The translations under genes were made by a program, and so were the position numbers. Below the pieces are notes generated by a model. The model had not been told where the DNA came from and did no database searches. It worked only from the letters and a program-made list of their open reading frames with translations. A DNA stretch of 64,000 nt from Bathymodiolus brooksi (lineage: Eukaryota > Mollusca > Bivalvia > Mytilida > Modiolidae), in contig OY804577.1 of NCBI GenBank assembly GCA_963680875.1, positions 150,058,196 to 150,122,195 of the forward strand, given 5' to 3'. Below are positions 28,640-42,950 of the stretch, in pieces. The stretch's first letter is position 1; each line of letters begins with the position of its first letter.

Positions 28640-31600
28640 TCTATCTTCTGACTAAACTGAACGTATACAGTGGTGGGATTCCATTAAATCAATCTTCTGA
28701 CTAAACTGAACGTATGCAATGGTGGGATTCCATTAAATCTATCTTCTGACTAAACTGAATGTATACAGTGGTGGGATTCCATTAAATCTATTTTCTGACT
28801 AAACTGAACGTATGTACAGTGGTGGGATTCCATTAAATCTATCTTCTGACTAAACTGAACGTATGTACAGTGGTGGGATTCCATTAAATCTATCTTCTGA
28901 CTAAACTGAAGGTATACAATGGTGGGATTCCATTAAATCTATCTTCTGACTAAACTGAACGTATACAATAGTGGGATTCCATTAAATCTATCTTCTAACG
29001 AAACTGAACGTATACAGTGGCGGGATTTCATTAAATCTATCTTTTGACTAAAATAAACGTATGTACAGTGGTGGGATTCCATTAAATCTATCTTCAGACT
29101 AAACTGAACGTATACAATGGTGGGATTCCATTAAATCTATCTTCTGACTAAACTGAACGTTTACAGTGGTGGGATTCCATTAAATCTATCTTCTGACTAA
29201 ACTGAACGTATACAGTGGTGGGATTCCATTAAATCTATCTTTTGACTAAACTGAACATATACAGTGGCGGGATTCCATTACATCTATCTTCTGACTAAAC
29301 TGAACGTATACAATGGTGGGATTCCATTAAATCAATCGTCTGACTAAACTGAACGTATGCAGTGGTGGGATTCCATTAAATCTATCTTCTGACTAAACTA
29401 AACGTATACAATGGTGGGATTCCATTAAATCTATCTTCTGACTAAACAGAACGTATACAATAGTGGGATTCCATCAATTCTATCTTCTGACTAAACTGAA
29501 CGTATACAGTGGCGGGATTTCACTAAATCTATCTTCTGACTAAACTGAACGTATACAGTGGTGGGATTCCATTAAATCAATCTTCTAACTAAACTGAACG
29601 TATGCAGTGGTGAGATTCCATTAAATTTATCTTCTGACTAAACTGAACGTATACAATGGTGAGATTCCATTAAATCTACCTTCTGACTAAACTGAACGTA
29701 TACAGTGGTGGGATTCCATTAAATCTATCTTTTCACTAAACTGAACGTATACAATGGTGGGATTCCATTAAATCTATCTTCTGACTAAACTGAATGTATA
29801 CAATGGTGGGATTCCATTAAATCTATCTTCTGATTAAACTGAACGTATACAATGGTGGAATTCCATTAAATCTATCTTCTGACTAAACTGAACGAATACA
29901 GTGGCGGCATTCCATTAAATCTATCTTCTGACTAAACTGAACGTATACAGTGGTGGGATTCCATTAAATCAATCTTCTGACTAAACTGAACGTATGCAAT
30001 GGTGGGATTCCATTAAATCTATCTTCTGACTAAACTGAATGTATACAGTGGTGGGATTCCATTAAATCTATTTTCTGACTAAACTGAACGTATGTACAGT
30101 GGTGGGATTCCATTAAATCTATCTTCTGACTAAACTGAACGTATGTACAATGGTGGGATTCCATTAAATCTATCTTCTGACTAAACTGAAGGTATACAAT
30201 GGTGGGATTCCATTAAATCTATCTTCTGACTAAACTGAACGTATACAATGGTGGGATTCCATTAAATCTATCTTCTGACTAAACTGAACGTTTACAGTGG
30301 TGGGATTCCATTAAATCTATCTTCTGACTAAACTGAACGTATACAGTGGTGGGATTCCATTAAATCTATCTTTTGACTAAACTGAACATATACAGTGGCG
30401 GGATTCCATTAAATCTATCTTCTGATTAAACTGAACGTATACAATGGTGGAATTCCATTAAATCTATCTTCTGACTAAACTGAACGAATACAGTGGCGGC
30501 ATTCCATTAAATCTATCTTCTGACTAAACTGAACGTATACAGTGGTGGGATTCCATTAAATCAATCTTCTGACTAAACTGAACGTATGCAATGGTGGGAT
30601 TCCATTAAATCTATCTTCTGACTAAACTGAATGTATACAGTGGTGGGATTCCATTAAATCTATTTTCTGACTAAACTGAACGTATGTACAGTGGTGGGAT
30701 TCCATTAAATCTATCTTCTGACTAAACTGAACGTATGTACAGTGGTGGGATTCCATTAAATCTATCTTCTGACTAAACTGAAGGTATACAATGGTGGGAT
30801 TCCATTAAATCTATCTTCTGACTAAACTGAACGTATACAATAGTGGGATTCCATTAAATCTATCTTCTAACGAAACTGAACGTATACAGTGGCGGGATTT
30901 CATTAAATCTATCTTTTGACTAAAATAAACGTATGTACAGTGGTGGGATTCCATTAAATCTATCTTCAGACTAAACTGAACGTATACAATGGTGGGATTC
31001 CATTAAATCTATCTTCTGACTAAACTGAACGTTTACAGTGGTGGGATTCCATTAAATCTATCTTCTGACTAAACTGAACGTATACAGTGGTGGGATTCCA
31101 TTAAATCTATCTTTTGACTAAACTGAACATATACAGTGGCGGGATTCCATTAAATCTATCTTCTGACTAAACTGAACGTATACAATGGTGGGATTCCATT
31201 AAATCAATCGTCTGACTAAACTGAACGTATGCAGTGGTGGGATTCCATTAAATCTATCTTCTGACTAAACTAAACGTATACAATGGTGGGATTCCATTAA
31301 ATCTATCTTCTGACTAAACAGAACGTATACAATAGTGGGATTCCATCAATTCTATCTTCTGACTAAACTGAACGTATACAGTGGCGGGATTTCACTAAAT
31401 CTATCTTCTGACTAAACTGAACGTATACAGTGGTGGGATTCCATTAAATCAATCTTCTAACTAAACTGAACGTATGCAGTGGTGGGATTCCATTAAGTCT
31501 ATCTTCTGACTAAACTAAACGTATACAGTGGTGGGATTCCATTAAATCTTTTTTCTGACTAAACTGAACGTATACAATGGTGAGATTCCATTAAGTCTAT

Positions 31601-34600
31601 CTTCTGACTAAACTGAACGTATACAATGGTGGGATTCCATTAAATCTATCTTCTGACTAAACTGAACGTACACAATGGTGGGATTCCATTAAATCTATCT
31701 TCTGACTAAACTGAACGTATACAATGGTGGGATTCCAATGAATCTATCTTCTGATTATACTGAACGTACACAGTGGTGGGATTCCATTAAATCTACCTTT
31801 TGACTAAACTGAACGTATTTACAGTAGTGAGATTCCATTAAATCTATCTTCTGACTAAACTGAACGTATACAATGGTGAGATTCCATTAAATCTACCTTT
31901 TGACTAAACTGAACGTATACAGTGGTGGGATTCCATTAAATCTATCTTCTGACTAAACTGAACGAATACAGTGGCGGGATTCCATTAAATCTATCTTCTG
32001 ACTAAACTGAACGTATGCAATAGTGGAATTCCATTAAATCTATCTTCTGACTAAACTGAACGTATACAATGATGGGATTCCATTAAATCTATCTTCTGAC
32101 TAAACTGAATGTATACAGTGGCGGGATTCCATTAAATCTATCTTCTGACTAAACTGAACATATACAGTGGTGGGATTCCATTAAGTCAATCTTCTGACTA
32201 AACTGAACGTATGCAGTGGTGGGATTCCATTAAATCTATCTTCTGACTAAACTGAACGTATACAGTGGTGTGATTCCATTAAATCTTTCTTTTGACTAAA
32301 CTGAACGTATACAGTGGCGGGATTCCATTAAATCTATCTCCTGATTAAACTGAACGTATACAGTGGTGGGATTCCATTAAATCAATCTTCTGACTAAACT
32401 GAACGTATGCAGTGGTGGGATTCCATTAAATCTATCTTCTGACTAAACTGAACGTATACAATGGTGGGATTCCATTAAATCTATCTTCTGACTAAACTGA
32501 ACGTATACAATGGTGGGATTCCATTAAATCTATCTTCTGACTAAACTGAACGTATACAATGGTGGGATTCCATTAAATCTATCTTTTGACTATACTGAAC
32601 GTATACAATGGTGGGATTCCATTAAATCTATCTTCTGACTAAACTGAACGTATACAGTGGCGGGATTCCATTAATATCTATCTTCTGATTAAACTGAACG
32701 TATGCAGTGGTGAGATTCCATTAAATCTATCCTTTGACTAAACTGAACGTATACAATGGTGGGATTCCATTAAATCTATCTTCTGACTAAACTGAACGTA
32801 TACAACGGTGGGATTCCATTAAATCTATCTTCTGACTAAACAGAACGTATACAATGGTGGTGGGATTCCATTAAATATATCTTCTGACTAAACTGAAGGT
32901 GTACAATAGTGAGATTCCATTAAATCTATCTTCTGACTAAACTGAACGTATAGAGTGGTGGGATTCCATTAAATCTATCTTCTGACTAAGCTAAACGTAT
33001 ATACAGTGGTGGGATTCCATTATATCTATCTTCTGACTAAACTGAACGTATGCAGGGGTGGGATTCAATTAAATCTATCTTTTTACTAAACTGAACGTAT
33101 ACAATGGTGGGATTCCATTAAATCTATCTTCTGACTAAACTGAACGTATACAATAGTGGGATTCCATTAAATCTATCTTCTGACTAAACTGAACGTATAC
33201 AATGGTGGGATTCCATTAAATCTATCTTCCGACTAAACTGAACGTATACAATGGTGGGATTCCATTAAATCTATCTTCTGACTAAACTGAACGTATACAG
33301 TTGTGGGATTCCATTAAATCAATCTTCTGACTAAACTGAACGTATGCAGTGGTGGGATTCCATTAAATCTATCTTCTGACTAAACTGAACGTATACAATG
33401 GTGGGATTCCATTAAATCTATCTTCTGACTAAACTGAACGTATACAATGGTGGGATTCCATCAAATCCATCTTCTGACTAAACTGAACGTATACAATGGT
33501 GGGATTCCATTAAATCTATCTTTTAACTAAACTGAACGTATACAATGGTGGGATTCCATTAAATCTATCTTCTGACTAAACTGAACGTATACAATGGTGG
33601 GATTCCATTAAATCTATCTTCTGACTAAACTGAACGTATACAATGGTGGGATTCCATTAAATCTATCTTCTGACTAAACTGAAGGTATACAATGGTGGGA
33701 TTCCATTGAATCTATCTTCTGATTATACTGAACGTATTCAGTGGTGGGATTCCATTAAATCTACCTTTTGTCTAAACTGAACGTATGTACAGTGGTGAGA
33801 TTCCATTAAATCTATCTTCTGACTAAACTGAACGAATACAATGGTGAGATTCCATTAATTCTACCTTCTGACTAAACTGAACGTATACAGTGGTGGGATT
33901 CCTTTAAATCTATCTTTTGACTAAACTGAACGTATACAATGTTTGGATTCCTTTAAATCTATCTTCTGACTAAACTGAACGTATACAATAGTGGGATTCC
34001 ATTAAATCTATCTTCTGACTAAACTGAACGTACACAATGGTGGGATTCCATTAAATCTATCTTCTGACTAAACTGAACGTATACAATGGTGGGATTCCAA
34101 TGAATCTATCTTCTGATTATACTGAACGTACACAGTGGTGGGATTCCATTAAATCTACCTTTTGACTAAACTGAACGTATTTACAGTAGTGAGATTCCAT
34201 TAAATCTATCTTCTGACTAAACTGAACGTATACAATGGTGAGATTCCATTAAATCTACCTTTTGACTAAACTGAACGTATACAGTGGTGGGATTCCATTA
34301 AATCTATCTTCTGACTAAACTGAACGAATACAGTGGCGGGATTCCATTAAATCTATCTTCTGACTAAACTGAACGTATGCAATAGTGGAATTCCATTAAA
34401 TCTATCTTCTGACTAAACTGAACGTATACAATGATGGGATTCCATTAAATCTATCTTCTGACTAAACTGAATGTATACAGTGGCGGGATTCCATTAAATC
34501 TATCTTCTGACTAAACTGAACATATACAGTGGTGGGATTCCATTAAGTCAATCTTCTGACTAAACTGAACGTATGCAGTGGTGGGATTCCATTAAATCTA

Positions 34601-37600
34601 TCTTCTGACTAAACTGAACGTATACAGTGGTGTGATTCCATTAAATCTTTCTTTTGACTAAACTGAACGTATACAGTGGCGGGATTCCATTAAATCTATC
34701 TCCTGATTAAACTGAACGTATACAGTGGTGGGATTCCATTAAATCAATCTTCTGACTAAACTGAACGTATGCAGTGGTGGGATTCCATTAAATCTATCTT
34801 CTGACTAAACTGAACGTATACAATGGTGGGATTCCATTAAATCTATCTTCTGACTAAACTGAACGTATACAATGGTGGGATTCCATTAAATCTATCTTCT
34901 GACTAAACTGAACGTATACAATGGTGGGATTCCATTAAATCTATCTTTTGACTATACTGAACGTATACAATGGTGGGATTCCATTAAATCTATCTTCTGA
35001 CTAAACTGAACGTATACAGTGGCGGGATTCCATTAATATCTATCTTCTGATTAAACTGAACGTATGCAGTGGTGAGATTCCATTAAATCTATCCTTTGAC
35101 TAAACTGAACGTATACAATGGTGGGATTCCATTAAATCTATCTTCTGACTAAACTGAACGTATACAACGGTGGGATTCCATTAAATCTATCTTCTGACTA
35201 AACAGAACGTATACAATGGTGGTGGGATTCCATTAAATATATCTTCTGACTAAACTGAAGGTGTACAATAGTGAGATTCCATTAAATCTATCTTCTGACT
35301 AAACTGAACGTATAGAGTGGTGGGATTCCATTAAATCTATCTTCTGACTAAGCTAAACGTATATACAGTGGTGGGATTCCATTATATCTATCTTCTGACT
35401 AAACTGAACGTATGCAGGGGTGGGATTCAATTAAATCTATCTTTTTACTAAACTGAACGTATACAATGGTGGGATTCCATTAAATCTATCTTCTGACTAA
35501 ACTGAACGTATACAATAGTGGGATTCCATTAAATCTATCTTCTGACTAAACTGAACGTATACAATGGTGGGATTCCATTAAATCTATCTTCCGACTAAAC
35601 TGAACGTATACAATGGTGGGATTCCATTAAATCTATCTTCTGACTAAACTGAACGTATACAGTTGTGGGATTCCATTAAATCAATCTTCTGACTAAACTG
35701 AACGTATGCAGTGGTGGGATTCCATTAAATCTATCTTCTGACTAAACTGAACGTATACAATGGTGGGATTCCATTAAATCTATCTTCTGACTAAACTGAA
35801 CGTATACAATGGTGGGATTCCATTAAATCCATCTTCTGACTAAACTGAACGTATACAATGGTGGGATTCCATTAAATCTATCTTTTAACTAAACTGAACG
35901 TATACAATGGTGGGATTCCATTAAATCTATCTTCTGACTAAACTGAACGTATACAATGGTGGGATTCCATTAAATCTATCTTCTGACTAAACTGAACGTA
36001 TACAATGGTGGGATTCCATTAAATCTATCTTCTGACTAAACTGAAGGTATACAATGGTGGGATTCCATTGAATCTATCTTCTGATTATACTGAACGTATT
36101 CAGTGGTGGGATTCCATTAAATCTACCTTTTGTCTAAACTGAACGTATGTACAGTGGTGAGATTCCATTAAATCTATCTTCTGACTAAACTGAACGAATA
36201 CAATGGTGAGATTCCATTAATTCTACCTTCTGACTAAACTGAACGTATACAGTGGTGGGATTCCTTTAAATCTATCTTTTGACTAAACTGAACGTATACA
36301 ATGTTTGGATTCCTTTAAATCTATCTTCTGACTAAACTGAACGTATACAATAGTGGGATTCCATTAAATCTATCTTCTGACTAAACTGAACGTATACAGT
36401 GGCGGGATTCCATTAAATCTATCTTCTGACTAAACTGAACGTATACAGTGGTGGGATTCCATTAAATCTATTTTCTGACTAAACTGAACGTATACAATGG
36501 TGAGATTCCATTAAATCTATCTTCTGACTAAACTGAACGTATACAATGGTGGGATTCCATTAAATCTATCTTCTGACTAAACTGAACGTATACAATGGTG
36601 GGATTTCCATTAAATCTATCTTGTGACTAAACTGAACGTATACAATGGTGGGATTCCATTAAATATATCTTCTGACTAAACTGAACGTATACAGTGGCGG
36701 GATTCCATTAATATCTATCTTCTGATTAAACTGAACGTATGCAGTGGTGAGATTCCATTAAATCTATCCTTTGACTAAACTGAACGTATACAATGGTGGG
36801 ATTCCATTAAATCTATCTTCTGACTAAACTGAACGTATACAACGGTGGGATTCCATTAAATCTATCTTCTGACTAAACAGAACGTATACAATGGTGGTGG
36901 GATTCCATTAAATCTATCTTCTGACTAAACTGAAGGTGTACAATAGTGAGATTCCATTAAATCTATCTTCTGACTAAACTGAACGTATAGAGTGGTGGGA
37001 TTCCATTAAATCTATCTTCTGACTAAACTGAACGTATACAGTGGTGGGATTCCATTAAATCAATCTTCTGACTAAACTGAACGTATGCAATGGTGGGATT
37101 CCATTAAATCTATCTTCTGACTAAACTGAATGTATACAGTGGTGGGATTCCATTAAATCTATTTTCTGACTAAACTGAACGTATGTACAGTGGTGGGATT
37201 CCATTAAATCTATCTTCTGACTAAACTGAACGTATGTACAGTGGTGGGATTCCATTAAATCTATCTTCTGACTAAACTGAAGGTATACAATGGTGGGATT
37301 CCATTAAATCTATCTTCTGACTAAACTGAACGTATACAATAGTGGGATTCCATTAAATCTATCTTCTAACGAAACTGAACGTATACAGTGGCGGGATTTC
37401 ATTAAATCTATCTTTTGACTAAAATAAACGTATGTACAGTGGTGGGATTCCATTAAATCTATCTTCAGACTAAACTGAACGTATACAATGGTGGGATTCC
37501 ATTAAATCTATCTTCTGACTAAACTGAACGTTTACAGTGGTGGGATTCCATTAAATCTATCTTCTGACTAAACTGAACGTATACAGTGGTGGGATTCCAT

Positions 37601-40600
37601 TAAATCTATCTTTTGACTAAACTGAACATATACAGTGGCGGGATTCCATTACATCTATCTTCTGACTAAACTGAACGTATACAATGGTGGGATTCCATTA
37701 AATCAATCGTCTGACTAAACTGAACGTATGCAGTGGTGGGATTCCATTAAATCTATCTTCTGACTAAACTAAACGTATACAATGGTGGGATTCCATTAAA
37801 TCTATCTTCTGACTAAACAGAACGTATACAATAGTGGGATTCCATCAATTCTATCTTCTGACTAAACTGAACGTATACAGTGGCGGGATTTCACTAAATC
37901 TATCTTCTGACTAAACTGAACGTATACAGTGGTGGGATTCCATTAAATCAATCTTCTAACTAAACTGAACGTATGCAGTGGTGAGATTCCATTAAATTTA
38001 TCTTCTGACTAAACTGAACGTATACAATGGTGAGATTCCATTAAATCTACCTTCTGACTAAACTGAACGTATACAGTGGTGGGATTCCATTAAATCTATC
38101 TTTTCACTAAACTGAACGTATACAATGGTGGGATTCCATTAAATCTATCTTCTGACTAAACTGAATGTATACAATGGTGGGATTCCATTAAATCTATCTT
38201 CTGATTAAACTGAACGTATACAATGGTGGAATTCCATTAAATCTATCTTCTGACTAAACTGAACGAATACAGTGGCGGCATTCCATTAAATCTATCTTCT
38301 GACTAAACTGAACGTATACAGTGGTGGGATTCCATTAAATCAATCTTCTGACTAAACTGAACGTATGCAATGGTGGGATTCCATTAAATCTATCTTCTGA
38401 CTAAACTGAATGTATACAGTGGTGGGATTCCATTAAATCTATTTTCTGACTAAACTGAACGTATGTACAGTGGTGGGATTCCATTAAATCTATCTTCTGA
38501 CTAAACTGAACGTATGTACAATGGTGGGATTCCATTAAATCTATCTTCTGACTAAACTGAAGGTATACAATGGTGGGATTCCATTAAATCTATCTTCTGA
38601 CTAAACTGAACGTATACAATGGTGGGATTCCATTAAATCTATCTTCTGACTAAACTGAACGTTTACAGTGGTGGGATTCCATTAAATCTATCTTCTGACT
38701 AAACTGAACGTATACAGTGGTGGGATTCCATTAAATCTATCTTTTGACTAAACTGAACATATACAGTGGCGGGATTCCATTAAATCTATCTTCTGATTAA
38801 ACTGAACGTATACAATGGTGGAATTCCATTAAATCTATCTTCTGACTAAACTGAACGAATACAGTGGCGGCATTCCATTAAATCTATCTTCTGACTAAAC
38901 TGAACGTATACAGTGGTGGGATTCCATTAAATCAATCTTCTGACTAAACTGAACGTATGCAATGGTGGGATTCCATTAAATCTATCTTCTGACTAAACTG
39001 AATGTATACAGTGGTGGGATTCCATTAAATCTATTTTCTGACTAAACTGAACGTATGTACAGTGGTGGGATTCCATTAAATCTATCTTCTGACTAAACTG
39101 AACGTATGTACAGTGGTGGGATTCCATTAAATCTATCTTCTGACTAAACTGAAGGTATACAATGGTGGGATTCCATTAAATCTATCTTCTGACTAAACTG
39201 AACGTATACAAGAGTGGGATTCCATTAAATCTATCTTCTAACGAAACTGAACGTATACAGTGGCGGGATTTCATTAAATCTATCTTTTGACTAAAATAAA
39301 CGTATGTACAGTGGTGGGATTCCATTAAATCTATCTTCAGACTAAACTGAACGTATACAATGGTGGGATTCCATTAAATCTATCTTCTGACTAAACTGAA
39401 CGTTTACAGTGGTGGGATTCCATTAAATCTATCTTCTGACTAAACTGAACGTATACAGTGGTGGGATTCCATTAAATCTATCTTTTGACTAAACTGAACA
39501 TATACAGTGGCGGGATTCCATTAAATCTATCTTCTGACTAAACTGAACGTATACAATGGTGGGATTCCATTAAATCAATCGTCTGACTAAACTGAACGTA
39601 TGCAGTGGTGGGATTCCATTAAATCTATCTTCTGACTAAACTAAACGTATACAATGGTGGGATTCCATTAAATCTATCTTCTGACTAAACAGAACGTATA
39701 CAATAGTGGGATTCCATCAATTCTATCTTCTGACTAAACTGAACGTATACAGTGGCGGGATTTCACTAAATCTATCTTCTGACTAAACTGAACGTATACA
39801 GTGGTGGGATTCCATTAAATCAATCTTCTAACTAAACTGAACGTATGCAGTGGTGGGATTCCATTAAGTCTATCTTCTGACTAAACTAAACGTATACAGT
39901 GGTGGGATTCCATTAAATCTTTTTTCTGACTAAACTGAACGTATACAATGGTGAGATTCCATTAAGTCTATCTTCTGACTAAACTGAACGTATACAATGG
40001 TGGGATTCCATTAAATCTATCTTCTGACTAAACTGAACGTACACAATGGTGGGATTCCATTAAATCTATCTTCTGACTAAACTGAACGTATACAATGGTG
40101 GGATTCCAATGAATCTATCTTCTGATTATACTGAACGTACACAGTGGTGGGATTCCATTAAATCTACCTTTTGACTAAACTGAACGTATTTACAGTAGTG
40201 AGATTCCATTAAATCTATCTTCTGACTAAACTGAACGTATACAATGGTGAGATTCCATTAAATCTACCTTTTGACTAAACTGAACGTATACAGTGGTGGG
40301 ATTCCATTAAATCTATCTTCTGACTAAACTGAACGAATACAGTGGCGGGATTCCATTAAATCTATCTTCTGACTAAACTGAACGTATACAATGGTGGGAT
40401 TCCATTAAATCTATCTTCTGACTAAACTGAACGTATGCAATAGTGGAATTCCATTAAATCTATCTTCTGACTAAACTGAACGTATACAATGATGGGATTC
40501 CATTAAATCTATCTTCTGACTAAACTGAATGTATACAGTGGCGGGATTCCATTAAATCTATCTTCTGACTAAACTGAACATATACAGTGGTGGGATTCCA

Positions 40601-42950
40601 TTAAGTCAATCTTCTGACTAAACTGAACGTATGCAGTGGTGGGATTCCATTAAATCTATCTTCTGACTAAACTGAACGTATACAGTGGTGTGATTCCATT
40701 AAATCTTTCTTTTGACTAAACTGAACGTATACAGTGGCGGGATTCCATTAAATCTATCTCCTGATTAAACTGAACGTATACAGTGGTGGGATTCCATTAA
40801 ATCAATCTTCTGACTAAACTGAACGTATGCAGTGGTGGGATTCCATTAAATCTATCTTCTGACTAAACTGAACGTATACAATGGTGGGATTCCATTAAAT
40901 CTATCTTCTGACTAAACTGAACGTATACAATGGTGGGATTCCATTAAATCTATCTTCTGACTAAACTGAACGTATACAATGGTGGGATTCCATTAAATCT
41001 ATCTTTTGACTATACTGAACGTATACAATGGTGGGATTCCATTAAATCTATCTTCTGACTAAACTGAACGTATACAGTGGCGGGATTCCATTAATATCTA
41101 TCTTCTGATTAAACTGAACGTATGCAGTGGTGAGATTCCATTAAATCTATCCTTTGACTAAACTGAACGTATACAATGGTGGGATTCCATTAAATCTATC
41201 TTCTGACTAAACTGAACGTATACAACGGTGGGATTCCATTAAATCTATCTTCTGACTAAACAGAACGTATACAATGGTGGTGGGATTCCATTAAATATAT
41301 CTTCTGACTAAACTGAAGGTGTACAATAGTGAGATTCCATTAAATCTATCTTCTGACTAAACTGAACGTATAGAGTGGTGGGATTCCATTAAATCTATCT
41401 TCTGACTAAGCTAAACGTATATACAGTGGTGGGATTCCATTATATCTATCTTCTGACTAAACTGAACGTATGCAGGGGTGGGATTCAATTAAATCTATCT
41501 TTTTACTAAACTGAACGTATACAATGGTGGGATTCCATTAAATCTATCTTCTGACTAAACTGAACGTATACAATAGTGGGATTCCATTAAATCTATCTTC
41601 TGACTAAACTGAACGTATACAATGGTGGGATTCCATTAAATCTATCTTCCGACTAAACTGAACGTATACAATGGTGGGATTCCATTAAATCTATCTTCTG
41701 ACTAAACTGAACGTATACAGTTGTGGGATTCCATTAAATCAATCTTCTGACTAAACTGAACGTATGCAGTGGTGGGATTCCATTAAATCTATCTTCTGAC
41801 TAAACTGAACGTATACAATGGTGGGATTCCATTAAATCTATCTTCTGACTAAACTGAACGTATACAATGGTGGGATTCCATTAAATCCATCTTCTGACTA
41901 AACTGAACGTATACAATGGTGGGATTCCATTAAATCTATCTTTTAACTAAACTGAACGTATACAATGGTGGGATTCCATTAAATCTATCTTCTGACTAAA
42001 CTGAACGTATACAATGGTGGGATTCCATTAAATCTATCTTCTGACTAAACTGAACGTATACAATGGTGGGATTCCATTAAATCTATCTTCTGACTAAACT
42101 GAACGTATACAATGGTGGGATTCCATTGAATCTATCTTCTGATTATACTGAACGTATTCAGTGGTGGGATTCCATTAAATCTACCTTTTGTCTAAACTGA
42201 ACGTATGTACAGTGGTGAGATTCCATTAAATCTATCTTCTGACTAAACTGAACGAATACAATGGTGAGATTCCATTAAATCTACCTTCTGACTAAACTGA
42301 ACGTATACAGTGGTGGGATTCCTTTAAATCTATCTTTTGACTAAACTGAACGTATACAATGTTTGGATTCCTTTAAATCTATCTTCTGACTAAACTGAAC
42401 GTATACAATAGTGGGATTCCATTAAATCTATCTTCTGACTAAACTGAACGTATACAGTGGCGGGATTCCATTAAATCTATCTTCTGACTAAACTGAACGT
42501 ATACAGTGGTGGGATTCCATTAAATCTATTTTCTGACTAAACTGAACGTATACAATGGTGAGATTCCATTAAATCTATCTTCTGACTAAACTGAATGTAT
42601 ACAATGGTGGGATTCCATTAAATCTATCTTCTGACTAAACTGAACGTATACAATGGTGGGATTCCATTAAATCTATCTTCTGACTAAACTGAACGTATAC
42701 AATGGTGGGATTTCCATTAAATCTATCTTGTGACTAAACTGAACGTATACAATGGTGGGATTCCATTAAATATATCTTCTGACTAAACTGAACGTATACA
42801 GTGGCGGGATTCCATTAATATCTATCTTCTGATTAAACTGAACGTATGCAGTGGTGAGATTCCATTAAATCTATCCTTTGACTAAACTGAACGTATACAA
42901 TGGTGGGATTCCATTAAATCTATCTTCTGACTAAACTGAACGTATACAAC
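28640..42950 (+). repeat. Large duplication at about 8371-bp offset (8420 bp after one extra unit)
   Basis: Markers match at +8371: CAATCTTCTG at 28690 and 37061, TAACGAAAC at 28996 and 37367 (and 30868 and 39239), CATCTATC at 29281 and 37652. Beyond about 40,380 the offset becomes 8420 bp, because the downstream copy holds one additional 49-bp unit: GTATGCAA 32013 and 40433; TGCAGGGGTG 33051 and 41471. Within both copies TAACGAAAC also recurs at 1872 bp. Confidence 0.82.
31650..36370 (+). repeat. Tandem duplication of a 2362-bp block within the 49-bp array
   Basis: CACAATGGTG at 31671 and 34033, and TGCAGGGGTG at 33051 and 35413, are both 2362 bp apart. A few single-base differences separate the copies, for example CCATCAAATCC at about 33,458 against CCATTAAATCC downstream. 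The related block near 41.5 kb is present only once, so this is a later local gain. Confidence 0.85.
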
